Shown here piece by piece: positions 1 through 8,300 of a DNA stretch of 20,166 nt. Positions within the stretch are counted from its first letter, which is position 1, and every line of letters starts with the position of its first letter. Source of the stretch: VRUE01 sp036376775. GTDB taxonomy: Bacteria > Actinomycetota > Thermoleophilia > Solirubrobacterales > 70-9. The notes under the pieces were generated by a model. It ran no database searches. It saw only the letters and a list, made by a program, of their open reading frames with translations, and was not told the origin of the DNA. The translations under genes and the position numbers were made by a program. Location of the stretch: assembly GCA_036376775.1 (NCBI GenBank), contig DASUZP010000137.1, positions 1-20,166 on the forward strand, written 5' to 3'.

Positions 1-1
1 C

Positions 2-1234
2 TTCTCGCCTTTCAACATGCGCCTGATCAGAAGCGATGGAGAACAGGACATGACCAAGTTCTCCGCGATCCTGCCTCCGGGAGAGCTCGGATCGCTGGCC
101 GGAGTCGCCAAATGCCCGGACTCGGCGATCGCCCTCGCCAGGTCGAAGACGGGTAGGCAGGAGATCGCGAGCCCCTCGTGTCCGGCCAACTCTCTGATCG
201 GCCACACCCTGGCCGGGGCGGGGGTCGGCGACGCGCTCACCTATGTAGGGGGGCAGATCTACCTCGGAGGGCCCTTCCACGGCGACCCGCTCAGCGTGAT
301 CTCGGTGACCCCGGCAGTGGCCGGTCCCTTCGACGCGGGCACGGTCGTCGTCCAGCTCGCCTTGACCCTGAATCCCAAAACCGCGGAAGTAGAAGTGGAC
401 GGAGCGGCCTCAGAACCGATCCCCCACATCTTGAAGGGCATCGTCTTGAAGCTGCGGGATCTGCGCGTATACGTCGATCGGCCCAACTTCACCTTGAATC
501 CGACCAGCTGCGACGAATCGAGCGCCAAAGGGACCCTCTTCGGTTCGTTCCTAGACGTCTTCAGCCCCGCGGACGACAAGCCGGTCGCCCTCTCCACCCG
601 CTACCAGGCGGCGAACTGCCTCAACCTCGGCTTCAAGCCAAAGCTCGCCTTGAACCTCAAAGGCGGCACCAAGCGCGGCGGGCATCCGGGACTTACCGCG
701 ATCTACAGGCCGAAAGCGGGCGATGCGAACGTCAAAGGCCTGGTCGTAAGGCTGCCGCGTTCGGCATTCCTCGATCAGGCCCACATCAAGACGATCTGCA
801 CCAGGGTCCAGTTCGCCGCAAAGCAATGCCCGACGCGATCGCGCTACGGCTACATCAAAGCCTGGACGCCGTTGCTCGATACGCCGCTCGAAGGTCCTGT
901 CTACCTGCGCTCCTCAAACCACAAGCTGCCCGATCTCGTCTTCGACCTGCACGGCCTGGTCGACATCGAGGTCGCGGTGCGGATCGACTCCGCCCACGGC
1001 GGGATCAGGGCGACGCTCGAAAACTCGCCCGATGCGCCGCTCTCGAAAGTCGTCTTGAGGATGCAGGGGGCCAAGAAGGGGTTGATCGTCAACAGTCGCA
1101 ATCTCTGCGGGGCTGTCTCCAAGGCCAACGTGGAGTTCGAAGGGCATAACGGCAAGCGGTCGAGTGCCGATCCTGTGATGAGGCCCGAATGTGGGGGTAC
1201 GCGGAATAAGCAGCACAAGCGACACCAGCGCTAG
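2..1234 (+). CDS. Uncharacterised secreted-type protein, 5'-truncated by the window edge
   Basis: The reading frame is open to the left edge. The residues before the first ATG at 17 (FSPFN) continue naturally into MRLIRSDGEQDMTKFSAILPPG, so the true start lies upstream and the ATG at 17 is internal. About 410 residues are visible. Recognisable blocks are LPPGELGSLAGVAKCPDSAI, SPSCPANSLIGHTLAGAGVG, GQIYLGGPFHGDPLS, FDAGTVVV and LNPTSCDESSAKGTLFG. From memory these occur in a large family of exported proteins of unknown function in Solirubrobacterales/Thermoleophilia. At least eight Cys, often in CP or SC contexts, fit an extracellular disulfide-bonded beta-rich protein. The C-terminus is basic (KQHKRHQR). 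Any signal peptide would be outside the window. The TetR gene overlaps its last 44 nt. No enzymatic motif is visible, so I assign no function. Confidence 0.8.
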   Translation, partial: FSPFNMRLIRSDGEQDMTKFSAILPPGELGSLAGVAKCPDSAIALARSKTGRQEIASPSCPANSLIGHTLAGAGVGDALTYVGGQIYLGGPFHGDPLSVISVTPAVAGPFDAGTVVVQLALTLNPKTAEVEVDGAASEPIPHILKGIVLKLRDLRVYVDRPNFTLNPTSCDESSAKGTLFGSFLDVFSPADDKPVALSTRYQAANCLNLGFKPKLALNLKGGTKRGGHPGLTAIYRPKAGDANVKGLVVRLPRSAFLDQAHIKTICTRVQFAAKQCPTRSRYGYIKAWTPLLDTPLEGPVYLRSSNHKLPDLVFDLHGLVDIEVAVRIDSAHGGIRATLENSPDAPLSKVVLRMQGAKKGLIVNSRNLCGAVSKANVEFEGHNGKRSSADPVMRPECGGTRNKQHKRHQR

Positions 1235-1823
1235 GCGTCTTCCGCGGGGGTCCCACGGGATTCCCGCGGATGTCGTCGCCCGCAACCAGCGCGAACGGCT
1301 GATTGCGGCGATGGCGGAGGCCTGCGCCGAGCGGGGGTACGCCCAGACCTCGGTAGCCGAGGTCGCCAAGCGTGCCGGCGTCTCCTCGCTCACCTTCTAC
1401 AAGCAGTTCGCCGGCAAGGGCGACTGCATGCTCGCCGCCCATCGGCAGCTGCTGGGGCGGCTGCTGGAGGAGGTCGACCGGGCGAGCGCGGTGGAAAGCG
1501 CCGCCGAGGCGCAGCCGCGGGTCGCGCTCGACACCGCGCTTGCCCTGTTTGCCGCAGACCCGCCGTCGGCGCGCCTGCTGACGGTCGAGATCCTTGCTGC
1601 GGGCCCGGAGGGCGCCAGACGTCACGACGCGATGGTCGGCGCCTTCGCGGCACGGCTGCGCGGCGCCGGCGTTCGCGGCGAGGAGGCCGCGGTGCCGATC
1701 GGCGACTGGGTCCGGGCGGCCGGCCTGCTCGCCCTCGTGGGCAGGCTTGTCGTCGCGGGCGAAGCCGAGCGGCTCCCGCAGCTCGCGGGCGAGCTGGTTG
1801 CGACGGTGGAAATTCCGGCTTGA
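1191..1823 (+). CDS. TetR/AcrR family transcriptional regulator
   Basis: This is a 210-residue DNA-binding repressor-type protein, a normal TetR length. A short arm (RRLPRGSHGIPADVVARNQRERL) precedes the helix-turn-helix at about residues 36-85, including ERGYAQTSVAEVAKRAGVSS and LTFYKQFAGKGDCMLAA. The remainder is the variable helical ligand-binding and dimerisation domain, with no recognisable ligand signature. The GTG at 1191 is chosen because the next in-frame start (ATG near 1311) would remove the arm and cut into the HTH. This start overlaps the preceding gene by 44 nt in another frame, so the two are probably co-transcribed. The gene ends 10 nt from the stop of the convergent nuclease gene. 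The regulated target is unknown. Confidence 0.88.
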   Translation: MGVRGISSTSDTSARRLPRGSHGIPADVVARNQRERLIAAMAEACAERGYAQTSVAEVAKRAGVSSLTFYKQFAGKGDCMLAAHRQLLGRLLEEVDRASAVESAAEAQPRVALDTALALFAADPPSARLLTVEILAAGPEGARRHDAMVGAFAARLRGAGVRGEEAAVPIGDWVRAAGLLALVGRLVVAGEAERLPQLAGELVATVEIPA

Positions 1824-1833
1824 CCGGGTGGCG

Positions 1834-2823
1834 CTAGGTCCCGAACTCGACCCAGAGCGGGTAGTGATCGGAGATGTGCCAGGACGCCTTTTGCGGGTCC
1901 ATCCCGGTGAGCAGATATCTGGTCCACTCGAAGCGGCCGGCGTGGCCGGCGTCCTTTTCGAAGTCGAGCATCAGCGCCGCGCGTTTCCCCTCGGTGAACC
2001 AGGCGATCTGGTCGTAGTAGTGCGGTTCGCCCGGCTTGTCGGAGACGCTGCGCGAGAGCCCCTGCAGCTCAGCCGGCGGTTCGAGGCCGGTCGAGGTGAG
2101 CGCTTTGAAATTCGGGTCGTCCTTGCGGTCGATGTTGAAGTCGCCGAGGCAGATCAGGTTCTGGTTGTAGTCCTCGGCGGTCCGCTTCGCCCACTCGGCC
2201 AGCCACTCGGCGATCCCCGCCAGCTCGTCCGTCCGCCCGACGGCGTCGTCGCCGTATTTGACGTGCAGGGTGACGAGGATGAAGGTCTGCCCGCCGGAGA
2301 TGAAGCTGACCGCGTACGGGGTGCGGACGAACTGTTCCTTCAACGTCCCCTGGCCGCTTTTCAGTTGTTCTTCCGGCAGGACCAGCTCGGCGGCCAGGCC
2401 GGAGGGGCGCACGCGGCGGGTGTCGAAGAGGAAGGCCAGGCGCTCGTCGTTGCCGGCCGAGGACGTGTTGACGTCGGTGAGGATCAGCCCCCATTCCGGC
2501 CCCAGCGCCTTCATCACGTGGCGCAGTGCCCGCAGATTCGACCTCGCCTCCTGGACCGCGATCACGTCGAAGCGCGAGAGGATCGCCGCGATCGCCAGGG
2601 CGTCGGCGAGGTTCCGTTTCGGGTTGTCCTTGGGTCCCCGTTCCCAGGTGTCGGACATGCCACCGAAAGCCCGTACGTTCCAGGTGGCGACAAGCAGGTT
2701 GCGGTCGAGGCTGCGGGCCGGGACATCGGCGTCGAGCCCGGCTTCCAGCTGCGCCAGCTCGTCGCGGGTTGCCTGCGGCGGTTCGAGGATCGCCGGGTTG
2801 TCTCCTATCGCGAGCGCGGACAT
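1834..2823 (-). CDS. Endonuclease/exonuclease/phosphatase (EEP) superfamily protein
   Basis: The 329-residue protein has the DNase I/ExoIII-like metal-dependent phosphoesterase fold. Visible motifs in order are LLVATWNVRAF (Asn near 49), VIAVQEAR (metal-binding Glu near 92), the long central strand region with VTLHVKYG, LGDFNI (Asp/Asn pair) and the C-terminal ISDHYPLWVEF (catalytic Asp-His). All key catalytic positions seem present. No signal peptide or membrane segment is visible, so it is probably cytoplasmic. Family members cleave nucleic acids, phosphoinositides or other phosphodiesters, and the substrate cannot be read from sequence. It begins only 3 nt after the stop of the PPO C-terminal-domain gene with no convincing Shine-Dalgarno, so it is probably translationally coupled as the last gene of the tyrosinase operon. 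That association is unexpected. Confidence 0.85.
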   Translation of the reverse strand: MSALAIGDNPAILEPPQATRDELAQLEAGLDADVPARSLDRNLLVATWNVRAFGGMSDTWERGPKDNPKRNLADALAIAAILSRFDVIAVQEARSNLRALRHVMKALGPEWGLILTDVNTSSAGNDERLAFLFDTRRVRPSGLAAELVLPEEQLKSGQGTLKEQFVRTPYAVSFISGGQTFILVTLHVKYGDDAVGRTDELAGIAEWLAEWAKRTAEDYNQNLICLGDFNIDRKDDPNFKALTSTGLEPPAELQGLSRSVSDKPGEPHYYDQIAWFTEGKRAALMLDFEKDAGHAGRFEWTRYLLTGMDPQKASWHISDHYPLWVEFGT

Positions 2824-2826
2824 CGA

Positions 2827-3270
2827 TCAGGCGTAGGTGAGGAGCCGCAGTTGCGAGAAGGAGAGGGCCTTTAGGGCTTCGCCCTCCGGCCCGCGGACGA
2901 AGACGTCGACCGCCGCTTTGGCTTTGCCCGCCTCGACCACGCGCTTGACCGCGGCGGTCACGGTGACGATCCTCGGTGCGGGCTCGAGGTGGTGGGGGAG
3001 GCGGTAGTCGAACGGGTCCCGCGCCTCCGGCACCTCGCAGTGGCCCTCGTCGCCGTGGCAGCTGCCGTGTCCGAAGACGTAGAGCGAGCCGGCGTAGGCG
3101 GGGTGGTCGACGCCGGCGTCGCGTTTCAGGCCGCGGCCGGCGCCGATGTAGATGCGGGCCTCGAAGGTCGGTCCGGAGTGGTCGACCTCGTAGAAGGCGA
3201 GGTCGGCGCGTTCGAAACCGTGCTCGGCCGCCGGCAGCTCCAGCGGTCTGCTGCGGTAGCGGTCAACCAC
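2827..3270 (-). CDS. Polyphenol-oxidase C-terminal-domain-like protein, separate from the tyrosinase core
   Basis: The 147-residue protein resembles the C-terminal beta-sandwich of plant-type polyphenol oxidases. It has HSGPTFEARIYIGAG, AGSLYVFGHGSCHGDEGHCE and a KFDV-like strand (KAAVDVFVRGPEG). The Cys/His-rich segment GSCHGDEGHC is distinctive. In long polyphenol oxidases this domain covers the dicopper site until activation. A separately encoded copy could act as a detachable shield or copper chaperone, analogous to MelC1 of Streptomyces, but this is inference. The GTG start at 3270-3268 overlaps the tyrosinase stop by 8 nt in another frame. The overlap is either genuine translational coupling or the trace of a frameshift splitting one long polyphenol oxidase. 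The clean overlap and the intact downstream frame make coupling plausible. Confidence 0.7.
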   Translation of the reverse strand: MVDRYRSRPLELPAAEHGFERADLAFYEVDHSGPTFEARIYIGAGRGLKRDAGVDHPAYAGSLYVFGHGSCHGDEGHCEVPEARDPFDYRLPHHLEPAPRIVTVTAAVKRVVEAGKAKAAVDVFVRGPEGEALKALSFSQLRLLTYA

Positions 3271-4063
3271 GGCGGGTCCCCGGGACGGCCGCGGTGCCGG
3301 CGGCGTAGTCGTAGCCGAGGGCGGTGATGTCGAGCGTCTGGCGCACCGTCATCGGGAAGGGCGGCAGGGCGGTGTCGAGGTAGGCGGCCGGCAGCCTCGC
3401 CCCCGGATGATCGAGTTGCCAGAGGTACCAGAGGCGGTCGATCATGCAGTGGTGTGCCCAGAAGATCGGGTCGTAGGCGGCGGTCGAGATGTCGCCCATC
3501 GTGCCGCCGACTTCGCCGTGGACGCCGTTGTGGATGTTCTCCAGCTGGTTCTGGAAGGTGAAGTAGTCGCGGTTTTCGAACGCCGTTTCGACGTCCGACG
3601 CCTCCGGCAGCCGGCTGTTGCGGTTGAACTGGCGCCAGGTCCGTTTCTCTTTCGGGTTCCGTCGCCCGGCCGGCTGGATCGGCGAGGAGGCGAGCGGGTT
3701 TTTCGTCCCGGCCGCCGTGCGGGCGCGGCTGTAGACAGAGGGCAGCCCTTCGGCGTGGTTCTGGGTCCAGTCCCACCAGGGCAGCGTCACCCCGGCGACC
3801 CGATCCTGCAGTTCCTTCTCGAAGAAGTAGAGGTAGGCACGGTGCCAGGGGAGGAAGAAGGGGCTGCCGTGCTTGCAGTAGAACGGCAGCGGCAGGCCGT
3901 GGATGCCGGCCCAGTACTGGTAGCCGCGATCGTCGCCGATTTTCTGCGCGAGCGTCACGGCGTCGCGCAGATCGACGAGCTGTTTTTTGCTCAGGCGCCG
4001 GGCGCTGCGCCGGTGCCGCAGGTGGACCGGGGCGCGGGTCGGGCTGGGGGAGCCGACGGTCAC
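3263..4063 (-). CDS. Tyrosinase / polyphenol oxidase catalytic core (type-3 dicopper)
   Basis: This 266-residue protein should oxidise phenols or catechols to quinones with O2 at a coupled dicopper centre. CuA ligands are His55, His65 and His74 within IHGLPLPFYCKHGSPFF and LPWHRAYLYFFE. The HX8H spacing matches plant polyphenol oxidase, and Cys63 is close by as a candidate for a thioether. CuB ligands are His178 and His182 (NIHNGVHGEVGG) and His205 (DPIFWAHHCMIDRLWYLWQ). The core then ends soon after an LGYDYA motif, where long polyphenol oxidases continue into the C-terminal domain. Here that domain is a separate overlapping gene. No Tat or Sec signal is visible. The start is the GTG at 4063, overlapping the upstream small-protein stop as GTGA. 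Whether it hydroxylates monophenols or only oxidises catechols cannot be told. Confidence 0.9.
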   Translation of the reverse strand: MTVGSPSPTRAPVHLRHRRSARRLSKKQLVDLRDAVTLAQKIGDDRGYQYWAGIHGLPLPFYCKHGSPFFLPWHRAYLYFFEKELQDRVAGVTLPWWDWTQNHAEGLPSVYSRARTAAGTKNPLASSPIQPAGRRNPKEKRTWRQFNRNSRLPEASDVETAFENRDYFTFQNQLENIHNGVHGEVGGTMGDISTAAYDPIFWAHHCMIDRLWYLWQLDHPGARLPAAYLDTALPPFPMTVRQTLDITALGYDYAAGTAAVPGTRRG

Positions 4064-4233
4064 GCTCGCCTCCCAAAGGCCTCGCGCCGACGGCTGCGCG
4101 ACAACCGCGCCGGCCGCCGCTGGGTGGCGAGCCGGCGCAGCCGCGCGCCCGCGAGGCCGGCGGCGGCAAAGGCCACCGGCGCCATGTTGAGCGCCGTCTC
4201 CTCCACCGGTACCCCTGCGATGTGGGCCAGCAT
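4060..4233 (-). CDS. Small single-span membrane protein leading the tyrosinase operon
   Basis: The protein is 57 residues long and begins MLAHIAGVPVEETALNMAPV. A short hydrophobic stretch follows (about residues 15-31: NMAPVAFAAAGLAGARL), then a very basic Arg-rich tail. This suggests one membrane helix with the tail in the cytoplasm. The ATG at 4233 is preferred over a GTG at 4242 because a GGAGG at 4247-4243 lies 9 nt upstream of the ATG but directly abuts the GTG. Its stop overlaps the tyrosinase start (GTGA), so they are coupled. Similar tiny proteins with an (H)IAGxPVEE motif are familiar to me from actinobacterial genomes without an assigned function. A membrane anchor, assembly or copper-loading role is only a guess. 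Confidence 0.65.
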   Translation of the reverse strand: MLAHIAGVPVEETALNMAPVAFAAAGLAGARLRRLATQRRPARLSRSRRREAFGRRA

Positions 4234-4242
4234 CGGCGCCAC

Positions 4243-4247
4243 CCTCC
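4243..4247 (-). promoter_or_regulatory. Shine-Dalgarno fixing the start of the 57-aa protein
   Basis: GGAGG on the minus strand sits 9 nt before the ATG at 4233 and immediately against the alternative GTG at 4242, favouring the ATG. Confidence 0.65.
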
Positions 4248-4357
4248 CATAACCACGCGATTAGCGCAAGTCTTTCAAAGTAAACGTGCCGGTTCGCGAT
4301 TCAGTGGGAAACGCGCGCCGGCCGGAACTTTTCGTAGGTTGAATTCGCCCTTCTCGT

Positions 4358-4377
4358 ATACGAACATATGTTCGTAT
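4358..4377. promoter_or_regulatory. SOS box (LexA operator) of the mutasome cassette
   Basis: ATACGAACATATGTTCGTAT is a perfect 20-bp palindrome. Its core CGAACATATGTTCG (4361-4374) matches the CGAAC-N4-GTTCG LexA site known from Gram-positive bacteria, including actinobacteria. Its last two bases are the first two of the ATG at 4376, so LexA bound here would cover the promoter -10 region and the start codon. It controls the plus-strand imuB-like/DUF6504/dnaE2 operon. The divergent tyrosinase operon starts 125 nt away and is less likely to be affected. Confidence 0.92.
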
Positions 4378-5101
4378 GACGACCCTCCTCTCCGATCTCC
4401 CCGTTGCAGCTCTGGCGGACCGCCTCGGCCTGCCGGAGCGTGAGGCAGCCGGCCTGGTCGAGACCCTGAGGCGGCTGGGGTTCGGCTCCCTGGGGGAGCT
4501 GGCCGCGCTCTCCCCGGACCATGTCGCCGACCGCTTCGGTCCCGCCGGTCTGCGCGCCCTGCGGCTCGCCCGCGGCGAAGACGAGCTGCTCGTCCCCAGC
4601 GTCCACGGCGCCTGGGAGGTGCTGATGGAGGAGATCGAGTTGCCCGAGGGGACTGCCGGCAGCCAGCTGGAGCGGGCGCTGGGGCTGCTGGTCGATCGAC
4701 TGCTCGCCGCGCCGCGCCGCAAGGGGCGGACCTTGCTGGGGATCCGCCTCGGCGCCGTGTTGGGAGGCGGCGGCAGCTGGAGCGTCGCGCAGGGTCTCGG
4801 CCGACCTACCTCATCGGCACGAGCCCTGCGCGCCCTGCTCCTGCCACGGCTGGAGCAGCTGCCGGCGCCCGCGGCCTCGCTCTCGTTGCGCGCGGTCGGC
4901 CTCGGCCCGCCCGCCGCCGAGCAGCTCGAGCTCTCGGCCCCCGGAGACGAGTCCCGCCGCCACCGCCTCGCCGCCGCCCTGCGCGAGGTCCGCGCCGCCC
5001 AGGGCGCCGAATCGCTGCTCAAGGTGCTGCCGGTCGACGCAGCCTCGCGCCTCCCCGAGCGCCGCGCCATGCTCACCCCCTTCCCGCTGCCGGCGCGATG
5101 A
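4376..5101 (+). CDS. ImuB-like protein lacking the polymerase catalytic core
   Basis: The 241-residue protein matches the C-terminal half of ImuB, the non-catalytic Y-family polymerase homologue that serves as hub of the ImuA-ImuB-DnaE2 mutasome. Visible are a helix-hairpin-helix/thumb-like region (LRRLGFGSLGELAALSPDHVADRFG, residues about 32-56), a little-finger domain (about 75-190) and the typical ImuB tail (SRLPERRAMLTPFP). The palm/fingers part, normally about 170-200 residues upstream, is absent, and the 134 bp upstream cannot encode it. The position of the beta-clamp motif reads EQLELS, without the aromatic residue of QLxLF. The ATG at 4376 overlaps the LexA box and has no Shine-Dalgarno, so a leaderless mRNA is likely. 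The stop overlaps the next start as ATGA. The orderly operator and coupling argue against a decayed remnant. Confidence 0.82.
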   Translation: MTTLLSDLPVAALADRLGLPEREAAGLVETLRRLGFGSLGELAALSPDHVADRFGPAGLRALRLARGEDELLVPSVHGAWEVLMEEIELPEGTAGSQLERALGLLVDRLLAAPRRKGRTLLGIRLGAVLGGGGSWSVAQGLGRPTSSARALRALLLPRLEQLPAPAASLSLRAVGLGPPAAEQLELSAPGDESRRHRLAAALREVRAAQGAESLLKVLPVDAASRLPERRAMLTPFPLPAR

Positions 5102-5343
5102 GGCCTGGATTGCGGCGGCTCTATGCGCCGCGGCGGGTGGCGGTCGAGGTCGACCCGGAAGGGGTGCCGCGGGCGGTCGCGGGGGTTGCGGTTGCGGCGC
5201 TGCGGGAGGAGTGGCTGGTGGAGGACCGCTGGTGGACGTTGCGGCGGCTCTGGCGGCACTACTTCGAGCTGGCCCTCCTCGACGGGAGCGATGTCGTCGT
5301 CTTTCGCGACAGCGATGGGCGCTGGTACCGGCAGCGCGCCTGA
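5098..5343 (+). CDS. DUF6504-like small protein of the mutasome operon
   Basis: The 81-residue protein has a central WLVEDRWWT motif, then HYFELAL and a C-terminal VVVFRDSDGRWYRQ. This pattern (WW, then YF/YxL, then RDxxxGRWY) is typical of the short DUF6504 domain, which in actinobacteria often sits beside or at the end of ImuB and next to dnaE2. It is probably cytoplasmic and compact beta-rich. No function is established. Its gene begins in an ATGA overlap with the ImuB-like gene and ends in a TGATG overlap with dnaE2, so all three should be made together. An adaptor role in the mutasome is inferred from position only. Confidence 0.75.
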   Translation: MRPGLRRLYAPRRVAVEVDPEGVPRAVAGVAVAALREEWLVEDRWWTLRRLWRHYFELALLDGSDVVVFRDSDGRWYRQRA

Positions 5344-8300
5344 TGGCCGCCGCCCCGTACATAGAGCTGCACGCCCACTCGGCCTTCTCCTTCCTCGACG
5401 GCGCCTCGACGCCGACGGAGCTGGCCGCGGCGGCGGCCGAGTGCGGCTACCCGGCCTTTGCCCTCACCGACCACGACGGGATCTGGGGCTCGATGGAGTT
5501 CGCCCACGCTTGTGCCGGGTTCGGGGTGCGGGGTGTCACCGGGACGGAGTTGACCGTGGCTGTCGGCCCGCGGGTCCTGTCGCGAGGACGGGGATCCTCG
5601 TCCTCGCAGGCTGCGGGCGAGGACCCCATCTTCGCGCCACCCGCGGGAGAGCACTTTCATCTGACTCTCTTGGTCGAGGACGCGGCCGGATACCGGAACC
5701 TCTGTCGGCTGCTGAGCAAAGCGCACTCGCACACCCGCGACAGCCCCCAGCGGGCGGCCGGGCAGCCGGCCGTGAGCCTTGAGCTGTTTGAAAGGCATGC
5801 CGAGGGGTTGGTCTGCCTGTCGGGCTGCGCCGGGGATGGTGCGGTGGCGGGGGTCTGGGAGCGGGGTGACTCGGCCGCCGCGGCAGGGATCGCCCGGCGA
5901 CTGCTCGCAGCCTTCGGTCGCGAGCGCTTCCGGATCGAGCTGCAGCGACCCTACTGGCGCCATGACCGCGCTCGCAACCGCTGGCTCGTCGGCCTCGCCG
6001 AGCGGCTCGGCGTCGCCTGCGTGGCGACCGGCAACGTCCACTCCCACGCCCGCCGCCGTGCCCGGCTCCAGGATGCCTTCGTCGCGGTGCGGCTGGGGAC
6101 GACGCTGGAGGCCTCCGAGCCGCGCCGGCGCGGCAACTCGAGCTCGGCGCTGGCCTCGCCGCAGGCGATGGCGACCCGCTTCGCCGAGCACCCCGCGGCG
6201 GTCGCCGAGACCCTGCGCCTCGCCGAGCGGCTCCGTTTCGACCTGACAGCGGAGCTCGGCTACAGCTTCCCCGGCTCCGAGAATCCCGGCGCCGACCGCG
6301 AGTTGGCCGAGGTCTGCCGGAGTCTGCTGGAGACCCGCTACGCGGGATCGGCGCTGAGCAAGGCCCGGGATCGTCTCGAGGATGAGCTGAGGACGATCCG
6401 CCGGCGCGGACTCTCGGGCTTCTTCCTCCTTCACCGCGACCTGCTCGAGCTCGCCCGCGAAGTGGCGCTGGAGGTGCGCGGCGACGGCTCGGTGCGCTCG
6501 ATCCTGCCACCCGGCCGCGGACGAGGCTCCAGCGTCAGCTCGATCGTCTGCTACCTGACCGGCCTCTCCCACATCGACCCGGTCGCGGCGAAGCTCTTCT
6601 CCGGCCGTTTCCTCAGCGACGAAGTCGACGAGAACACGGTTGCCCCGGACATCGACCTCGACTTCCCCCGCGACATCCGCGAGAAGCTGATCCCCCGCGT
6701 CCACGACCGCTATGGCGCCGACCATTCTGCCCTGGTCGCTGCCTTTCCCACCTACCGCCCGCGTGGCGCGGTGCGCGATCTCGGCAAGGCGCTGGCGCTG
6801 CCGCCGGCGGAGATCGAGCGGGTGGCGAAGACGGTCGGCTTCCACGAGCGCTCCGGCGAGATCGAGCGCGACGTCGTCGCCGCGATCGGCGCCGAGCGAG
6901 CCGCCGCGCACGGCTGGCAGGTCCTGCGGGGACTCCTCGACGAGGCGATGGGGTTGCCCCGCCACGCCTCCCAGCACCCCGGCGGCATGGTGATCTCCAC
7001 TCGACCGCTGCTCGACGTCTGCCCGGTCGTGCCCGCGGCGATGGAGGGGCGGCAGATCGTCCAGTGGGACAAGGATTCCTGCGCCGACGCCGGCTTCCTC
7101 AAGATCGACCTGCTGGGGTTGGGAATGCTCTCGGCGGTCGAGCGCTGCGTCGAGGAGATCGATCGCGCGCGGGGGGAACGGGTTGACCTCTCGCGCATCG
7201 CGTTCGACGACCCCGAGACCTTCGAGTCGATCCGCGCCGCGGAGACGACCGGCGTTTTCCAGATCGAGAGCCGCGCCCAGATGCAGATGCTGCCCCGCAC
7301 CAGGCCGCAGAATCTCGACGACCTCACCGTGCAGGTTGCTCTGGTCCGCCCCGGCCCGATCCAGGGCGGCGCCGTCCACCCGTATATAGAGAGGCGCAAG
7401 CGGCTGCGCGAGGACCCCTCCTACGAGATTCCCTTCGAGCATCGGTTGCTGGAGCCGGTGCTGAGGGAGACGCTCGGCACGATCGTCTACCAGGAGCAGG
7501 TGATCGAGGTGGCGATGCACCTGGCCGGCTTCTCTTCGACCGAGGCGGAGGGGCTGCGGCGGGCGATGAGTCGCAAGCGCTCGCAGGAGGCGATCGAGGA
7601 GCACCACGACCGCTTCCTCGTCGGCGCCGTGGGGGCGAATGAAGTCCCGCTCGAGGTGGCGGAGCGGGTCTGGCGGCAGATCCAGGGCTTCTCCGGCTTC
7701 GGCTTTCCCAAGGCGCACTCGGCCGCCTTCGGCCTGCTCGCCTATCAGTCGGCCTGGCTGCGGATCAACTACGCGCCGGAGTTCCTCTGCTCGCTGCTCA
7801 ACGAGCAGCCGATGGGCTTCTACCCACCCGACGCGCTGGCCCACGAGGCGCAGCGTCGCGGCGTCCGCCTGGCCCCTCCCGACGCCAACCGCAGCCAGGT
7901 CCAATGCCACGTGGAGACACCCCGCACCGCCCGCAGGCGGGCCCTGGAGCCGGAGCTGCGAGGGGGGCTCGTCGTGCGGATCGGGCTCGGCTATGTGAAG
8001 GGCGTGCGCGAGGAGGAGATGCAGAGCCTGGTCGCCGAGCGCGAGCGTAGCGGTCCCTACCGCGGGATCGCCGACCTCGCCTCGCGCTCGGGCGCGGGTC
8101 GCGACAGCCTCGAGCGCCTGGCCTGGGCCGGCGCCCTCGACAACCTGCTGGGGGACGTGCCGGTGATCGGCGGTCCCTATGGGTGCTCGATCACCGGCAC
8201 GTCTGGAGGCGGGAGGCGGGAGGCGCTTTGGAAGGCCGGGGTTGCCGGGACCGGTCGGCGGCATGGGGAGGGGACGCAGATGGCGTTGCCACTGGACACG

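Noticed and set aside
1594..2874. Plus-strand open frame of about 426 codons beginning inside TetR and running over the EEP gene
   Set aside because: It is out of frame with TetR and antisense to an EEP protein with all catalytic motifs.
4376..5101. Pseudogene remnant of imuB
   Set aside because: It is possible because of the missing core, but the intact SOS box at its start, the clean frame and the ATGA coupling to the next gene favour a working short protein.
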